From Citrobacter sp. 18056 (GTDB lineage Bacteria > Pseudomonadota > Gammaproteobacteria > Enterobacterales > Enterobacteriaceae): a stretch of DNA of 64,000 bases. The notes beneath the pieces are model-generated. The model ran no database searches and was not told the origin of the DNA. It was given only the letters and a program-made list of their open reading frames with translations. Position numbers and translations under genes: made by a program. The stretch is from positions 1 through 64,000 of the forward strand of contig CACSJR010000015.1 of assembly GCA_902706235.1 (NCBI GenBank), read 5' to 3'. How positions within the stretch are numbered: the stretch's first letter is position 1; the number at the start of each line of letters is the position of its first letter. This document shows, one piece after another, positions 18,501 through 25,934 of this stretch.

Positions 18501-20562
18501 CCAGGTTCAGGTCTGGGTCAGCGACGCGCATGGCAACCCAGTGCCCGGCCAGGCTGTGAGCTTCACGGCCAGCAATGGTGCCACCATTGCCGCCAGCGGT
18601 GAATCCGGGGCGGACGGCAATGTGGTCATGGATGTCACCAGCGCAACCGCTGGAGTCAGTACCCTGACGGCCTCCGTGAATGGCAGCCAGCAGAGTGTGG
18701 ATCTCACCTTTAGCGCGGATACCGATTCGGCGCAGATTGCCCAGGGCGATATGAGTGTGGTCAGCAATGACGCCGTGGCGGATGGTACTCAGACGAACAG
18801 CGTGAAGGTGCGCGTGACTGACGCACAGGGCAACCCGCTGGCGGGGCAAACGGTTCAGTTCGCCGTGGATAATGGGGCGACTCATGACACGCCTGGCGTG
18901 ACCGGCGGTAACGGGGAATTGACCCTAACTATTGCGAACACCACTGCCGGAATAACCCACGTGACCGCGAGCATCAATGGTAGCAGTCAGAACGTGTCGG
19001 TGAACTTTATCGCTGACAGCAGCACGGCTGCCATTGCCGCGGGGGAGATGACCCTGCTGAATGACAAGGCGGTAGCCAATGGCAGTGACCCGGATACGGT
19101 GCAGGTCATCGTGAAAGATGCCAACGGCAATCCAGTAGCGGAGCAGGTTGTCAGCTTCACGGCGGACAACAACGCGCAGGTCGCAGCGAGCGGTACGACC
19201 AATACACAAGGAGTCGTCACCGTACCAGTGACCAGTATTCATGCGGGCATCAGCCGTGTGACCGCCATCCTGAATGGCAGTACGCAAAACGTGGACGCAA
19301 CCTTTATCGCAGACAGCAGCACGGCGCAAATCCTTGCCAGCGATATGATAGTAACGGCAAACAATGCGCTGTCTGACGGAAAGGCGCAGAACCTGGTGCA
19401 GGTCACGGTGACCGATGCGAACGGCAATGTCGTCGGCGCTGTGGCGGTGACGTTCAGTGCCACAAACGGCGCTGTGGTCACGACTAGTGCCCCGACTGAT
19501 GCCAGTGGCGTGGCGATTGTACCGGTCACTACTGTTCAGCCAGGGACCAGTGAAGTCAGTGCCAGCATTAACGGCAGCAGCCAAAATGTGGAGATGACCT
19601 TTATTCCTTCCACCGTGCCAGTGATCACTGACGTGGAAGATAATGCCGGATCGGTAACCGGGCTATTAACCAGCGGGATGGTTACCGACGACACCTCGCC
19701 GCGACTTAGCGGAACTGCCGACAGTAACGCGACCATCCGACTGTTTGATAACGGTACGCAGGTGGCGAGCGGTACAGCGAATGCAGATGGGTTATGGAGT
19801 CTCACACCTGATGATGCGTTATCCGGCGAGGGCGATCATACCCTGACCGTGACCGGTGCATTAACGGCTGATGGTCCGCAGTCACCTGTCTCCGGCGCGT
19901 TTATTCTTAATCTAGACACTGTGGCGCAGGCGCCCGTTATTGAGCGCGTGACAGATAGTAGCGGTGAAGTTGCGCTTAATGGAACGACCAACGGCGACAG
20001 TGTGAATTTGTTTGGCACCTCGGAACCAGAGGCGACGGTGAGTGTTTATGTGGTGCAAATGGCTGACCGCATTCAGGTCCCATTGGGCAGCGTGGAGGCG
20101 GACAACAGCGGTAGCTGGAAAATCGCTATCACAGACACAAGGATGTTCCAGGCGACAGGAGAATATCATTTCCAGGCGAAAATAACGGACAAGGCGGGGA
20201 ACACTTCCAAAACCTCCGACATGGATCCTTACGTAGTGAATTACCAAAGCTGGCCGGCTCCGCAGGGCACTCCAGAATATACCATTAAAGAAAGTGGGGA
20301 GGTTGTCTCGCAAAGCCAGGTGGAGTCATTGCTAAGCAGTACCGGTAATGCCCTATTCAATGTGGTTGCAAGCGGTGGATATAATCCGACTCTTGCTCTG
20401 CCTGTAGCGTCCGCGGCGAATAGTGGGAATCGGGTTTATATTTCAGTAGGGAGTAACGTCGTGTTAGGATTGAAAAATAATGGTGTTCTGGTCAACACGT
20501 TAAGCGCTGATTCCAACAGCACATGGTACTCAAACGGAACCAACTGGAAACAGATATATTGA
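12562..20562 (+). CDS. intimin/invasin-family inverse autotransporter, 2666 aa
   Basis: A type Ve surface adhesin. An N-terminal export segment (about 1-40) is followed by the inverse-autotransporter barrel at about residues 90-330 (segments such as NVGIGSRFF, NSFIDSDITGRNYRLGIGVE). A helical and divergent Ig-like region spans about 360-665. Then come 17 Ig-like Big1 repeats at about 669-2349, two different Ig-like domains at about 2352-2555 and a unique ~100-residue tip. No LysM module is visible between signal and barrel, unlike YeeJ or intimin. The start ATG 12562 has only a weak AAGG upstream. Its closest known types are YeeJ, FdeC and SinH. The likely role is adhesion or biofilm formation; the receptor is unknown. 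Confidence 0.93.
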   Translation: MRIIKSQLLNKIIAVGCVFLQLIPYVSSLSLIVSGQSQAGESFLLHKDVAEPSVKEKPFEKQLANGAVAIGTTLSDEDRTSSEALSDFARSQATNAVNSSAETWLNQFGTASVQLSLEEHGKLGNSSADWLVPLYDSPKNMLFTQLGMRHKDDRNTINVGIGSRFFLADNWMFGLNSFIDSDITGRNYRLGIGVEAWGDYLKLSGNTYTRLSGWHQSRDFDDYDERPANGFDIRINGFFPALPQLGGTLAYEQYFGDDVALFGKDNLQKDPYAVTVGANYTPVPMLTFSAEQRMGKGDQSELNLALNLTWQLDKSLRENLSPDAVDGMRKLSHSRYDLVERNNNIVLEYRKQQVIRLSLSPENITGAGGSMQTLTAVVTAKNGLRNIQWQGASFTAAGGKVVKLDATHYRLTLPLWQVAQTAQTTKSAAQAESDTNRLLNTYVLTAVAEDSKGNRSLTDQVTVQVTPPVAQFMGDASVEGDYAPPDGVTPIKVLYRIVDGKNNAVMGENVEISVTYADGTTGMQSVQSDKNGDAPLPLTSTVAGETRLVAQLSGGDNSVTTVHYTDSHPDAAHSSLNATPAILVADGKAQSTLTLTLQDSLSRPVSGLENVSFALSGVSGTTLSAVQEAQAGEYVAILSGITAGEVTVTPTLDGKPMSGLSTHLTLTSDKNSAHISSGDMTVVTNNALADGTSQNRISVSITDVQGNPVAGQTVNFSANNGATLASTGTTDDKGTINLPVTSFTAGVSTVTATVNGQTEQVDVTFTADSQSAQIASGDLSALTDNARADGVAENQITVKVTDAQGNTLPNVTVNFTASNGAKIASTAITDPEGTLQLPVTSVVAGISQIVASVNGSSQAIDLTFTADSSTATIASGDLQAITNNALANGVQANRIQVKVTDANGNPLPAQSVSFTASNGAAVSATGNTNTDGVIEMPITSQTAGNSTLTATVNGQSQSVELTFNADASTAEIAQGALVVLNDQALADGKAENQVQVTVTDANGNVLPGQAVTFSASNGATIAASGESDSNGKVVLPVTSLIAGVSTINATVNNSQQTVDVTFIADESTATIATGALTVTNDNALANGSAANQIQVIVTDAGGNALAGQTVSFSATNGAVIAASTTTDGSGRAQLPVTSKTAGVSTVQATVGNSSQTVEVHFEADASTAQIAGGALTVVDDNALANGDAVNRIAVQVTDASGNPLADQDVSFTANNGARIASSGTTGSDGTVQLTLTSTTAGVSTVTASVNGSSQSVDLTFIPDSSSAQISTLAVKTDNAVADGNAQNEIQISVTDANNNPLADQTVNFTATAGAQINASGKTTADGTLSMGVTSLTAGSSTVTASVNGKSQNVTITFVADSTTAEIASGNMTVMINGAKADNVATNVVRVAVSDANGNPLADQQVSFTADNGAVIAAQGTTNAAGVIEQSITSTQAGDSHITATVNGSQQSVTVTFKADGDSAHIAAGSLTTTADNAVANGSAANQVQATVVDEHDNPVPGVTARFSATNGATIDAQGTTDASGHVSASLTSQTAGVSTVTATLNGGNQTVDVTFMADSSTATVHADNLTVITDNALANGLAANQVQVMVTDANGNPVAGENVDFTASNGATVASSGTTGEDGSLIVSITSLKAVKSTIQVTVNTTTLTTEVTFKADASTAQIADGQLSIVNSNATANGSDANSVRVQVTDKNGNSVGGQIVSFTATNNATIGATGTTDASGSLIMPVTSLTAGVSTVTASVNSSSQHIDVLFVADGSSAQIVAGDMTVMADNALANGQANNEVQVRITDANGNPLANQTVSFSASNGAAIDASATTDAEGRVTQALTNLIAGQSTVTATVNGSSQTATVTFVADSGTAQIAAGALTVISDNAVANGVDTNEIEVHVTDANGNALAGQSVTFSASNSATIAASAVATDDGTVRVPVTSLKADSSTLTATVNGSSQNVDVTFVADSNTAQIASGDLSIVTDNALANGTAVNQVQVWVSDAHGNPVPGQAVSFTASNGATIAASGESGADGNVVMDVTSATAGVSTLTASVNGSQQSVDLTFSADTDSAQIAQGDMSVVSNDAVADGTQTNSVKVRVTDAQGNPLAGQTVQFAVDNGATHDTPGVTGGNGELTLTIANTTAGITHVTASINGSSQNVSVNFIADSSTAAIAAGEMTLLNDKAVANGSDPDTVQVIVKDANGNPVAEQVVSFTADNNAQVAASGTTNTQGVVTVPVTSIHAGISRVTAILNGSTQNVDATFIADSSTAQILASDMIVTANNALSDGKAQNLVQVTVTDANGNVVGAVAVTFSATNGAVVTTSAPTDASGVAIVPVTTVQPGTSEVSASINGSSQNVEMTFIPSTVPVITDVEDNAGSVTGLLTSGMVTDDTSPRLSGTADSNATIRLFDNGTQVASGTANADGLWSLTPDDALSGEGDHTLTVTGALTADGPQSPVSGAFILNLDTVAQAPVIERVTDSSGEVALNGTTNGDSVNLFGTSEPEATVSVYVVQMADRIQVPLGSVEADNSGSWKIAITDTRMFQATGEYHFQAKITDKAGNTSKTSDMDPYVVNYQSWPAPQGTPEYTIKESGEVVSQSQVESLLSSTGNALFNVVASGGYNPTLALPVASAANSGNRVYISVGSNVVLGLKNNGVLVNTLSADSNSTWYSNGTNWKQIY
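14566..19608 (+). repeat. 17 tandem ~297-bp Big1 repeats
   Basis: Seventeen in-frame units of about 99 residues recur. Each opens with a D-x-x-(S/T)-A-x-I pattern, then (N/A)-x-A-x-(A/S)-(D/N)-G, D-x-x-GN, GQ-x-V-x-F-x-A-x-NGA, and closes with A-x-(V/I)-NG-x-(S/Q)-x-x-V-x-(V/L)-x-F. The copies are diverged rather than identical. Length variation by recombination between units is possible. Confidence 0.9.
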
Positions 20563-20658
20563 CGAACCTGTACACACATTCTGTGTAAGTGCCGTTTCTG
20601 AGAAATGACGATTACACGGAGCGGAAAACGGTGATAATACGTTACTAAAGCGTGTTGC

Positions 20659-20689
20659 CAGTCAACGGCAGGATAACTGCCGTTGACTG
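20659..20689. terminator. 13-bp perfect stem-loop between convergent genes
   Basis: Arms CAGTCAACGGCAG and CTGCCGTTGACTG surround a GATAA loop. It lies between the invasin gene and the oppositely oriented MFS gene. The stem is long and perfect, but neither side has a proper T tract, so it may terminate weakly or protect the mRNA 3' ends. Confidence 0.6.
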
Positions 20690-20706
20690 CGTTTCATGCG
20701 GCAAAC

Positions 20707-21906
20707 TTAGTGCTGCACCGCTAGCAACGACGCTTTTTTCGGGAAGATTAACAGTGCCAGCAACGGTGAAATAACCATCAGGGCAAAAACCCAGCTAAAG
20801 CCGACGGTGAAGCCGCCCGTGATATCCACTGACATGGCAATAATCTGACTGTTAATGGTAGCCAGAATAAAAGTACTGACCCAGAATGTGGACATCATAT
20901 AGGTCACCCGTCGCGTACTGGCATGTTGCACACTCTCTTTCGGTATCGAGAAAATGAAGGCAAACCAGGTAGCAAAAACGAAGCCGGTGATAAAGGAACA
21001 ACTGAGGATCAGCAAATCATTGGTGGCAAAGAGCATAATGAAGGTGGTGATCGCCATCACGATACTGGAGATAAATAACCAGTTTTTATAGTGGTAACCC
21101 CGGTTTTTAAAGAATGGGCCAATAATCGCCCCGAGCATAATTCCCACTTGGTTGACGGTGCCGCTAAAATGGGCATAAGAGCCAACCGGCAGATGGGCGT
21201 ATTTATCGTAGTAAAGCGGTAAAAACGTGAACATGAAGACCATCATGATCATCGCCCCGACATACTGCGCCACCATTCCCCAGACCACACGGTTGAATAC
21301 TGCCTCTTTGAGTTCCTTCATATCGAAGGCAGTCGCCGTCTGCTTGCTACTGACCGTCTCATCGCTGAAAAAGATAAACCACAATGCGCCGAGGAACAGG
21401 GTAATTACCCCATACATCGCTAGCAGATTACGCCAGCCACCAAACATCAACGACAGACTGGCGGTTAGTGTCAGGGCGATAATGGTGCCGACAATATTAG
21501 AGGTACAGTTAAGACTGTTTAGTGCCGAGGCGGTTTTGTTCTCGAAAAAACGCGCCACTGTCGGGACCAGGGAGACAAGACAGATCGCGCCCCCCAGCCC
21601 ACCAAGAAAGCGGATAGCCAGCAGTAACTCAAAATTATTGGTCCACGGGATGAGGACAGATAAGCCAGTCAACAGGCAACCGAGCAAATAGGATTTCCGG
21701 GCACCTAACTTCACGGTGAGTACCGAGGTTCCCACAGCCCCGATAATTTTCGCCCACAGTATCACGTTCGACATCAGCGCGGCATGTGATACATCGATAG
21801 TAAAATCTGCCATGATTTGCGGCATAACTACGCCGGTTGTCGCCCAGGCCGCGCCGAAAATCATGTACACGGCATAGAGTACAAATTCAATAATCCATTT
21901 ATTCAT
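20707..21906 (-). CDS. MFS transporter
   Basis: This 399-residue membrane protein has about 12 hydrophobic segments and the layout of a major facilitator. The loop between helices 2 and 3 carries KLGARKSYLLG, close to the family's G-x-x-x-D-R-x-G-R motif. A central charged loop at about 190-205 separates the two halves. Its ATG overlaps the PepT-like stop by 4 nt (ATGA), so the two are almost certainly translationally coupled. That coupling suggests it moves a substrate or product of the peptidase, such as a peptide, amino acid or acylated amine. The substrate cannot be told from sequence. Confidence 0.85.
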   Translation of the reverse strand: MNKWIIEFVLYAVYMIFGAAWATTGVVMPQIMADFTIDVSHAALMSNVILWAKIIGAVGTSVLTVKLGARKSYLLGCLLTGLSVLIPWTNNFELLLAIRFLGGLGGAICLVSLVPTVARFFENKTASALNSLNCTSNIVGTIIALTLTASLSLMFGGWRNLLAMYGVITLFLGALWFIFFSDETVSSKQTATAFDMKELKEAVFNRVVWGMVAQYVGAMIMMVFMFTFLPLYYDKYAHLPVGSYAHFSGTVNQVGIMLGAIIGPFFKNRGYHYKNWLFISSIVMAITTFIMLFATNDLLILSCSFITGFVFATWFAFIFSIPKESVQHASTRRVTYMMSTFWVSTFILATINSQIIAMSVDITGGFTVGFSWVFALMVISPLLALLIFPKKASLLAVQH

Positions 21907-23150
21907 GCTGCAGTCCCTTTAGCAATAAGCTCGACAATTTCCAGCAACATCTCTCCTGCCAGTCGCAATGACTCAACAGGAATAAACTCGGTGGTGGAGT
22001 GGAAGTTATGCGCACCAGTAAAGATATTCACCGTTGGTAAACCTGCCGGGGTGATGACGCTGCCATCGTAGCCACCTCGCATGGTTAAAGGTTTTGGGGT
22101 AATTCCCAGGTTCTGCATGGCTTGCTGGATGCTGGCCAAAATAAGAGGTTTTTTATCGAGACCTTCTTTGACATTGCCATAGGTGTCAGATAATTCCAGG
22201 ATGATATTTTCGCGGTCAAAGCGTCTTTGCAATTGACTGATAATGGTTTGTAAGGTCGATTTTCTGTGCTGGTAACTGTCGATTTCGAAGTCACGAATGG
22301 CTAAGTCGAGGGTAGCGTGTGCGGTATCACCGACTAGTTTTTGCACCCAGAAATAACCTTCACGTCCTTCTGTTAATTCCGGGCGCTCGGCGACTGGCAG
22401 GGCATTAATGACCTCATTGGCCATCAACAGCGCATTGACCAACTTACCTTTGGCACTCATTGGATGAGCGGTGACCCCTTTAAAGGTGATCTTTGCACTA
22501 CCTGCGTACCAGTTTTCAATGACATATTCGCCGACGCCACAACAGTCGAGGCAAATACCAAAGTCGGCGTTAAGTCCTGCCACGTCCAGGGCTTTAGCAC
22601 CACGAATACCAATCTCTTCATCAGGCAGTAACACCAGTTTTATCTCACCGTGTTTGAAATCCGGGCTCGCGACCATGTAGCGGATCGCCTCCACTGCAGC
22701 GGCGATAGCGGCTTTATCGTCCGCGCCCAGCAGGCTGCTTCCATCGGTGGTAATAATGTCCTGGCCCAGATAGTGCCGCAATTCCGGGAAGTCTGCCGGG
22801 GAGATGACTTCACCCGTCGCGGGTAGCACGATATCTTCACCTTGGTAGTTTTTCACTCGTTGCGCATGGGTGTCGCCGGTATGGTCGGGGGCGGTATCAA
22901 GGTGAGCGAAGAAGACAATAGCAGGCATGCCAGGTGTATTAGCCGCGAGACTTAGCGTGGTAATGGCATTATCTTCAAGCTTGACTTTGATGCACCCCGT
23001 AGCAGACAACTCATCAACCACCTGTTGGGCTAACTGAAGTTGATTATCGCAGCTGGGAAGGTGTTGGTTGCCTGGTTGCGCGGTGGTGTTTATCGTCGTA
23101 TAACCTAAAAAGGTGTCAACTATCCGCTCTGCATTGATACGTTTTTTCAT
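21903..23150 (-). CDS. pepT: PepT-like M20 metallopeptidase
   Basis: This 415-residue M20-family di-zinc peptidase has a length close to tripeptide aminopeptidase PepT (about 408). Visible metal and catalytic motifs are FAHLDTAPD (His and Asp ligands), GADDKAA (bridging Asp), LPDEEIG (general-base Glu and Glu ligand) and GAHNFHSTTEF near the C-terminus (His ligand). The lid domain spans about 210-320. The main chromosomal pepT is normally elsewhere, so this is probably a paralogue and the exact substrate may differ. It is followed by the overlapping MFS gene and preceded by a 275-bp gap after the permease gene, so it may have its own promoter. Confidence 0.8.
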   Translation of the reverse strand: MKKRINAERIVDTFLGYTTINTTAQPGNQHLPSCDNQLQLAQQVVDELSATGCIKVKLEDNAITTLSLAANTPGMPAIVFFAHLDTAPDHTGDTHAQRVKNYQGEDIVLPATGEVISPADFPELRHYLGQDIITTDGSSLLGADDKAAIAAAVEAIRYMVASPDFKHGEIKLVLLPDEEIGIRGAKALDVAGLNADFGICLDCCGVGEYVIENWYAGSAKITFKGVTAHPMSAKGKLVNALLMANEVINALPVAERPELTEGREGYFWVQKLVGDTAHATLDLAIRDFEIDSYQHRKSTLQTIISQLQRRFDRENIILELSDTYGNVKEGLDKKPLILASIQQAMQNLGITPKPLTMRGGYDGSVITPAGLPTVNIFTGAHNFHSTTEFIPVESLRLAGEMLLEIVELIAKGTAA

Positions 23151-23394
23151 TATTTATAACTCATTGTCAGTATGGAAAGGTAAATCTACTCCGTCTTTGT
23201 CTCTCAATTAATATGAAGTGATCAAAGAAAGAATTAGCTGTGGCTATGATGCAAAAAGCTAAAGTATCATTTCGTTCGGTTAATGCTGAGGATTATGTAC
23301 AATATAAAAATCAGGATTATTAATTTCAGGAATTATGAATTTAATGTTCAAAAAAACATAATCCCTGCGACCTGTGTGATTCAGCGGATTATGA

Positions 23395-23421
23395 TTCGGG
23401 CACCGCAATGCTGTGCCCGAA
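23395..23421 (-). terminator. stem-loop after the permease gene
   Basis: A perfect 9-bp stem, TTCGGGCAC/GTGCCCGAA, with a 9-nt loop lies just downstream of the NCS1 permease stop on the minus strand. It lacks a T tract, so it may be an attenuating or mRNA-stabilising hairpin between deoD-permease and pepT-MFS. Confidence 0.5.
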
Positions 23422-23425
23422 AGCT

Positions 23426-24949
23426 TTATTCAGTGATGGTTGCCGCTGTCGTTTGTGCCGTTGCCGACGTGGCGGAGATCCCCGGTAGCATAATCTTCAG
23501 GCCAAAAGTCAGAAGTGCGTACAATGTCGCCCCCACCAGCATTGAGACAATCACCCCAAGATTAGCAGTAGCAAAAATGCTCTCTCTGGTCTCTTCGGTT
23601 AACAAAAAGCCAACGACATGCGCAATGTACGGATCGCCGGAAGTGATGGTGCCAAGACCCACAACCGAGGCGACCAGCAAAGCGAATAGCGCAGTCCAGC
23701 GGCCATCTCTGCCACCAGCCCCTGCCTTATTTGCCAGCGCAATATCCCAGCCCAGACGCTTTTGACGCAGAAAATCGACCAACTCGATCGCCCCTGCGGA
23801 ACCAATAACCACTGAAATGGAGGCCAGGAACGACTGGAAGGTTGCCAGGAAGGAGTCAGAGATAAACATCAGATAAAACGCGCCCAGGCCGATGATCAGT
23901 GCATTCAGCGTGGTAGTTGCAGCACGACTGGCAGGAATGCCGAGCGCCAACAGTGCCAGCCCGGAGCTGTAGACGCCCGTAATGACCGCCGACAGCAGGG
24001 AGATAATAATAATCACTGAGAATGGCACATAGAACCAGAAAGGCAGCAGATTGGTTAGTGAGGCAATGGGTGATTGCGCTGCAGCGGCACTGAGATCAGG
24101 ATTGCTGTCTGCAAGAAAGACACCGAGGACCAGCAGAATGCTAACAGGCAACGAGATACCTATATTGGTCCAGAAAATCACTTTTGATGCTGGTGTCTTC
24201 TTAGGCAGATAGCGTGCAAAATCACCACCGTAGTTGAGAAAACCCAAGCCGACCATCGTCATGGCCATCACCACACCACCAATCCAGGTCAGCAGATCAC
24301 CCTGTGACGAGCCTTGTCCAAGGTGCTGCCAGTGGATGTGGGGCAGTATGAGCATAATAAAGATCAGTGTCATAAAACCGGTCAGCCAGGCAATATACTT
24401 TTCCACCTTCATAATAAGCTGGTGGCCATAAATGGCGATCGACATGGTTAGTACCAAGCTGAGAATAAACCAGCCGAGAATGCACATCAGGGTGGGCTTG
24501 CCGTCAGCCAGTGCAAAGGCGACTGGCCATAATTTGGCAAACAGCGCCGCACCGGTTGAAGAGGCAAGGGTAATCAGCGTTATTTTCCAGCCCATATTGG
24601 AAATATAGGCAAACAGGGTCGGAAATTTATTACCATGATAACCGAAACAAAATCGAGTCTGGGTCAGGGTCGGCAGCCCGGTTCGCGGGCCACCCACTGC
24701 CAGAATGCCAACCAGGAAAGAAGAGAGCAGATAACCGATGATCCCGGCACTTATCGAATGCCAGACACTGAGGCCCAGCGAATAGACATAAATACCGTAG
24801 GTGATGCCGAGGATCGATACATTCCATGAAAACCAGACCGGAAACAGCCCGGATGACGTACCGTAGCGTTCAGCATCGGGGACAGCATTCACCCCATTGG
24901 ATTCCACTTTTATGCTGCCTGGTGCAGTGTTGTTTGTCGTATTCGTCAT
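23426..24949 (-). CDS. NCS1-family nucleobase permease (CodB-like)
   Basis: An inner-membrane cation symporter of the nucleobase:cation symporter-1 family, which carries cytosine, purines, allantoin or thiamine-like compounds. It is 507 aa from ATG 24949, with ACAGGGAC upstream; a longer GTG-started version is less likely. About 12 hydrophobic segments are present. Typical early motifs are WFSWNVSILGITYG and GGPRTGLPTLTQTRF, and the mid-protein GFLNYGGDFARYLPKKT matches the family's NYGDFARY signature. It lies 22 bp after the nucleoside phosphorylase gene on the same strand, so uptake of the base, or of a nucleoside-related compound, that the enzyme handles is a fair inference. Confidence 0.85.
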   Translation of the reverse strand: MTNTTNNTAPGSIKVESNGVNAVPDAERYGTSSGLFPVWFSWNVSILGITYGIYVYSLGLSVWHSISAGIIGYLLSSFLVGILAVGGPRTGLPTLTQTRFCFGYHGNKFPTLFAYISNMGWKITLITLASSTGAALFAKLWPVAFALADGKPTLMCILGWFILSLVLTMSIAIYGHQLIMKVEKYIAWLTGFMTLIFIMLILPHIHWQHLGQGSSQGDLLTWIGGVVMAMTMVGLGFLNYGGDFARYLPKKTPASKVIFWTNIGISLPVSILLVLGVFLADSNPDLSAAAAQSPIASLTNLLPFWFYVPFSVIIIISLLSAVITGVYSSGLALLALGIPASRAATTTLNALIIGLGAFYLMFISDSFLATFQSFLASISVVIGSAGAIELVDFLRQKRLGWDIALANKAGAGGRDGRWTALFALLVASVVGLGTITSGDPYIAHVVGFLLTEETRESIFATANLGVIVSMLVGATLYALLTFGLKIMLPGISATSATAQTTAATITE

Positions 24950-24971
24950 TACGGAGTCCCTGTGAAATGAA

Positions 24972-25682
24972 TCAATCACTGAAAATGGCGGTTTCTAAGG
25001 CGAGCTTGATCATGGCATCTAAGGTGTTTTGCCGCTGTTTGGCATCGGGCTCTGCACCTGTCACGCTGTCCACGCAGGCGGTTAACAGGCTAAGGGCTTT
25101 GGCACGATACTGCGCGGCAATGGTGTAAAGGGCGGAGGTTTCCATTTCTACCGCCAAGATATTCATTTTTTGTAACGCAGATAACATGCCTGCCGGTTTG
25201 TCATACAGCAGATCATTGGTGAAGGTATTACCAAACTGGGTGTCGATTTGTTGCTGATGTGCAACCAACCAGCAGTGACGCAGCAAGTCAAAATCTGCCA
25301 CGGCGGCATAATCGTAACCATTGAAGCGATCACGGTTAACAAATGAAGAAGTGCCTGCCCCGGTTGCTACAATCACCTTGCTCATATCCACATGCTCATC
25401 CACTGCACCACAGGTACCGATGCGGATAAGCTTATTCACTTTGAATTCATTAATTAATTCATGCGTATAGATAGATACGGAAGGGATGCCCATACCGTGG
25501 GCCATCACGGACACCCGCTGGCCTTTGTAATGTCCGGTAAAGCCGAACATATTGCGGGCATCACAGACTCGTCTGGCGTCGGTTAAATAAGTTTGTGCAA
25601 TGTATTGGGCACGCAGGGGATCGCCTGGCATGATCACTGTATCGGCAAAATCACCGAGGTTGGCATTAATATGTGGCGTCAT
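24972..25682 (-). CDS. deoD: DeoD-type nucleoside phosphorylase with altered active site
   Basis: Reversible phosphorolysis of nucleosides is the family reaction. The 236-residue protein has the usual DeoD length; ATG 25682 follows an excellent AGGAGGTC. Family motifs are present: TPHINA, MPGDPLRA (phosphate loop), GFTGHYKG, GMGIPSVSIYTHEL, RIGTCGAV and VEMETSALY (ribose and base site). Aligned from memory without gaps to E. coli DeoD, the catalytic Asp204 of the SDHI segment falls on Val, with an Asp one place later (TACVDSV). The partner Arg217 is kept. Specificity may therefore differ from adenosine/inosine. It heads the operon with the NCS1 permease and diverges from a Crp-like regulator. 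Confidence 0.85.
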   Translation of the reverse strand: MTPHINANLGDFADTVIMPGDPLRAQYIAQTYLTDARRVCDARNMFGFTGHYKGQRVSVMAHGMGIPSVSIYTHELINEFKVNKLIRIGTCGAVDEHVDMSKVIVATGAGTSSFVNRDRFNGYDYAAVADFDLLRHCWLVAHQQQIDTQFGNTFTNDLLYDKPAGMLSALQKMNILAVEMETSALYTIAAQYRAKALSLLTACVDSVTGAEPDAKQRQNTLDAMIKLALETAIFSD

Positions 25683-25849
25683 CTTATGACCTCCTGGTCT
25701 GGTACAGACCATCATCATAAGAAGCCCATCAACAGTAAAAAAAGGCAAATGTCCGACCCTGACTGACCACGATCACAAAAGTCAGTTTTGGCTACTGATA
25801 AAGCACACGGGAAAAGGAGTGATGGGGGGCTATTACAGGAACAGGGCGT

Positions 25850-25864
25850 AGTATTGACAATACT
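25850..25864. promoter_or_regulatory. palindromic operator candidate
   Basis: AGTATTG-A-CAATACT is a perfect 15-bp palindrome in the 252-bp region between the divergent deoD-like gene and the Crp/Fnr-like gene, 71 bp before the latter's start. A possible -10 element, TATAAT, lies at 25893-25898. It is a good candidate binding site for the adjacent regulator. Confidence 0.55.
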
Positions 25865-25934
25865 TATAGCTGCTGGGTAACCTCAGCAACTATATAATTC
25901 ACTGACTGCCGGTTGAGAGGAGTACCGCACTATC

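Noticed and set aside
14566-19608. CRISPR-like array
   Set aside because: The ~297-bp periodic repeats are in-frame Ig-like protein domains, far longer than CRISPR repeats and without spacers.
14439-20313. Many antisense frames across the invasin repeats
   Set aside because: Their periodic similarity mirrors the Big1 repeats in the opposite strand. They show no start signals or recognisable domains.
20659-20689. Attachment site or integron-type element
   Set aside because: The perfect 13-bp stem stands alone between convergent genes with no integrase nearby and no second copy seen, so a transcript-end hairpin is simpler.
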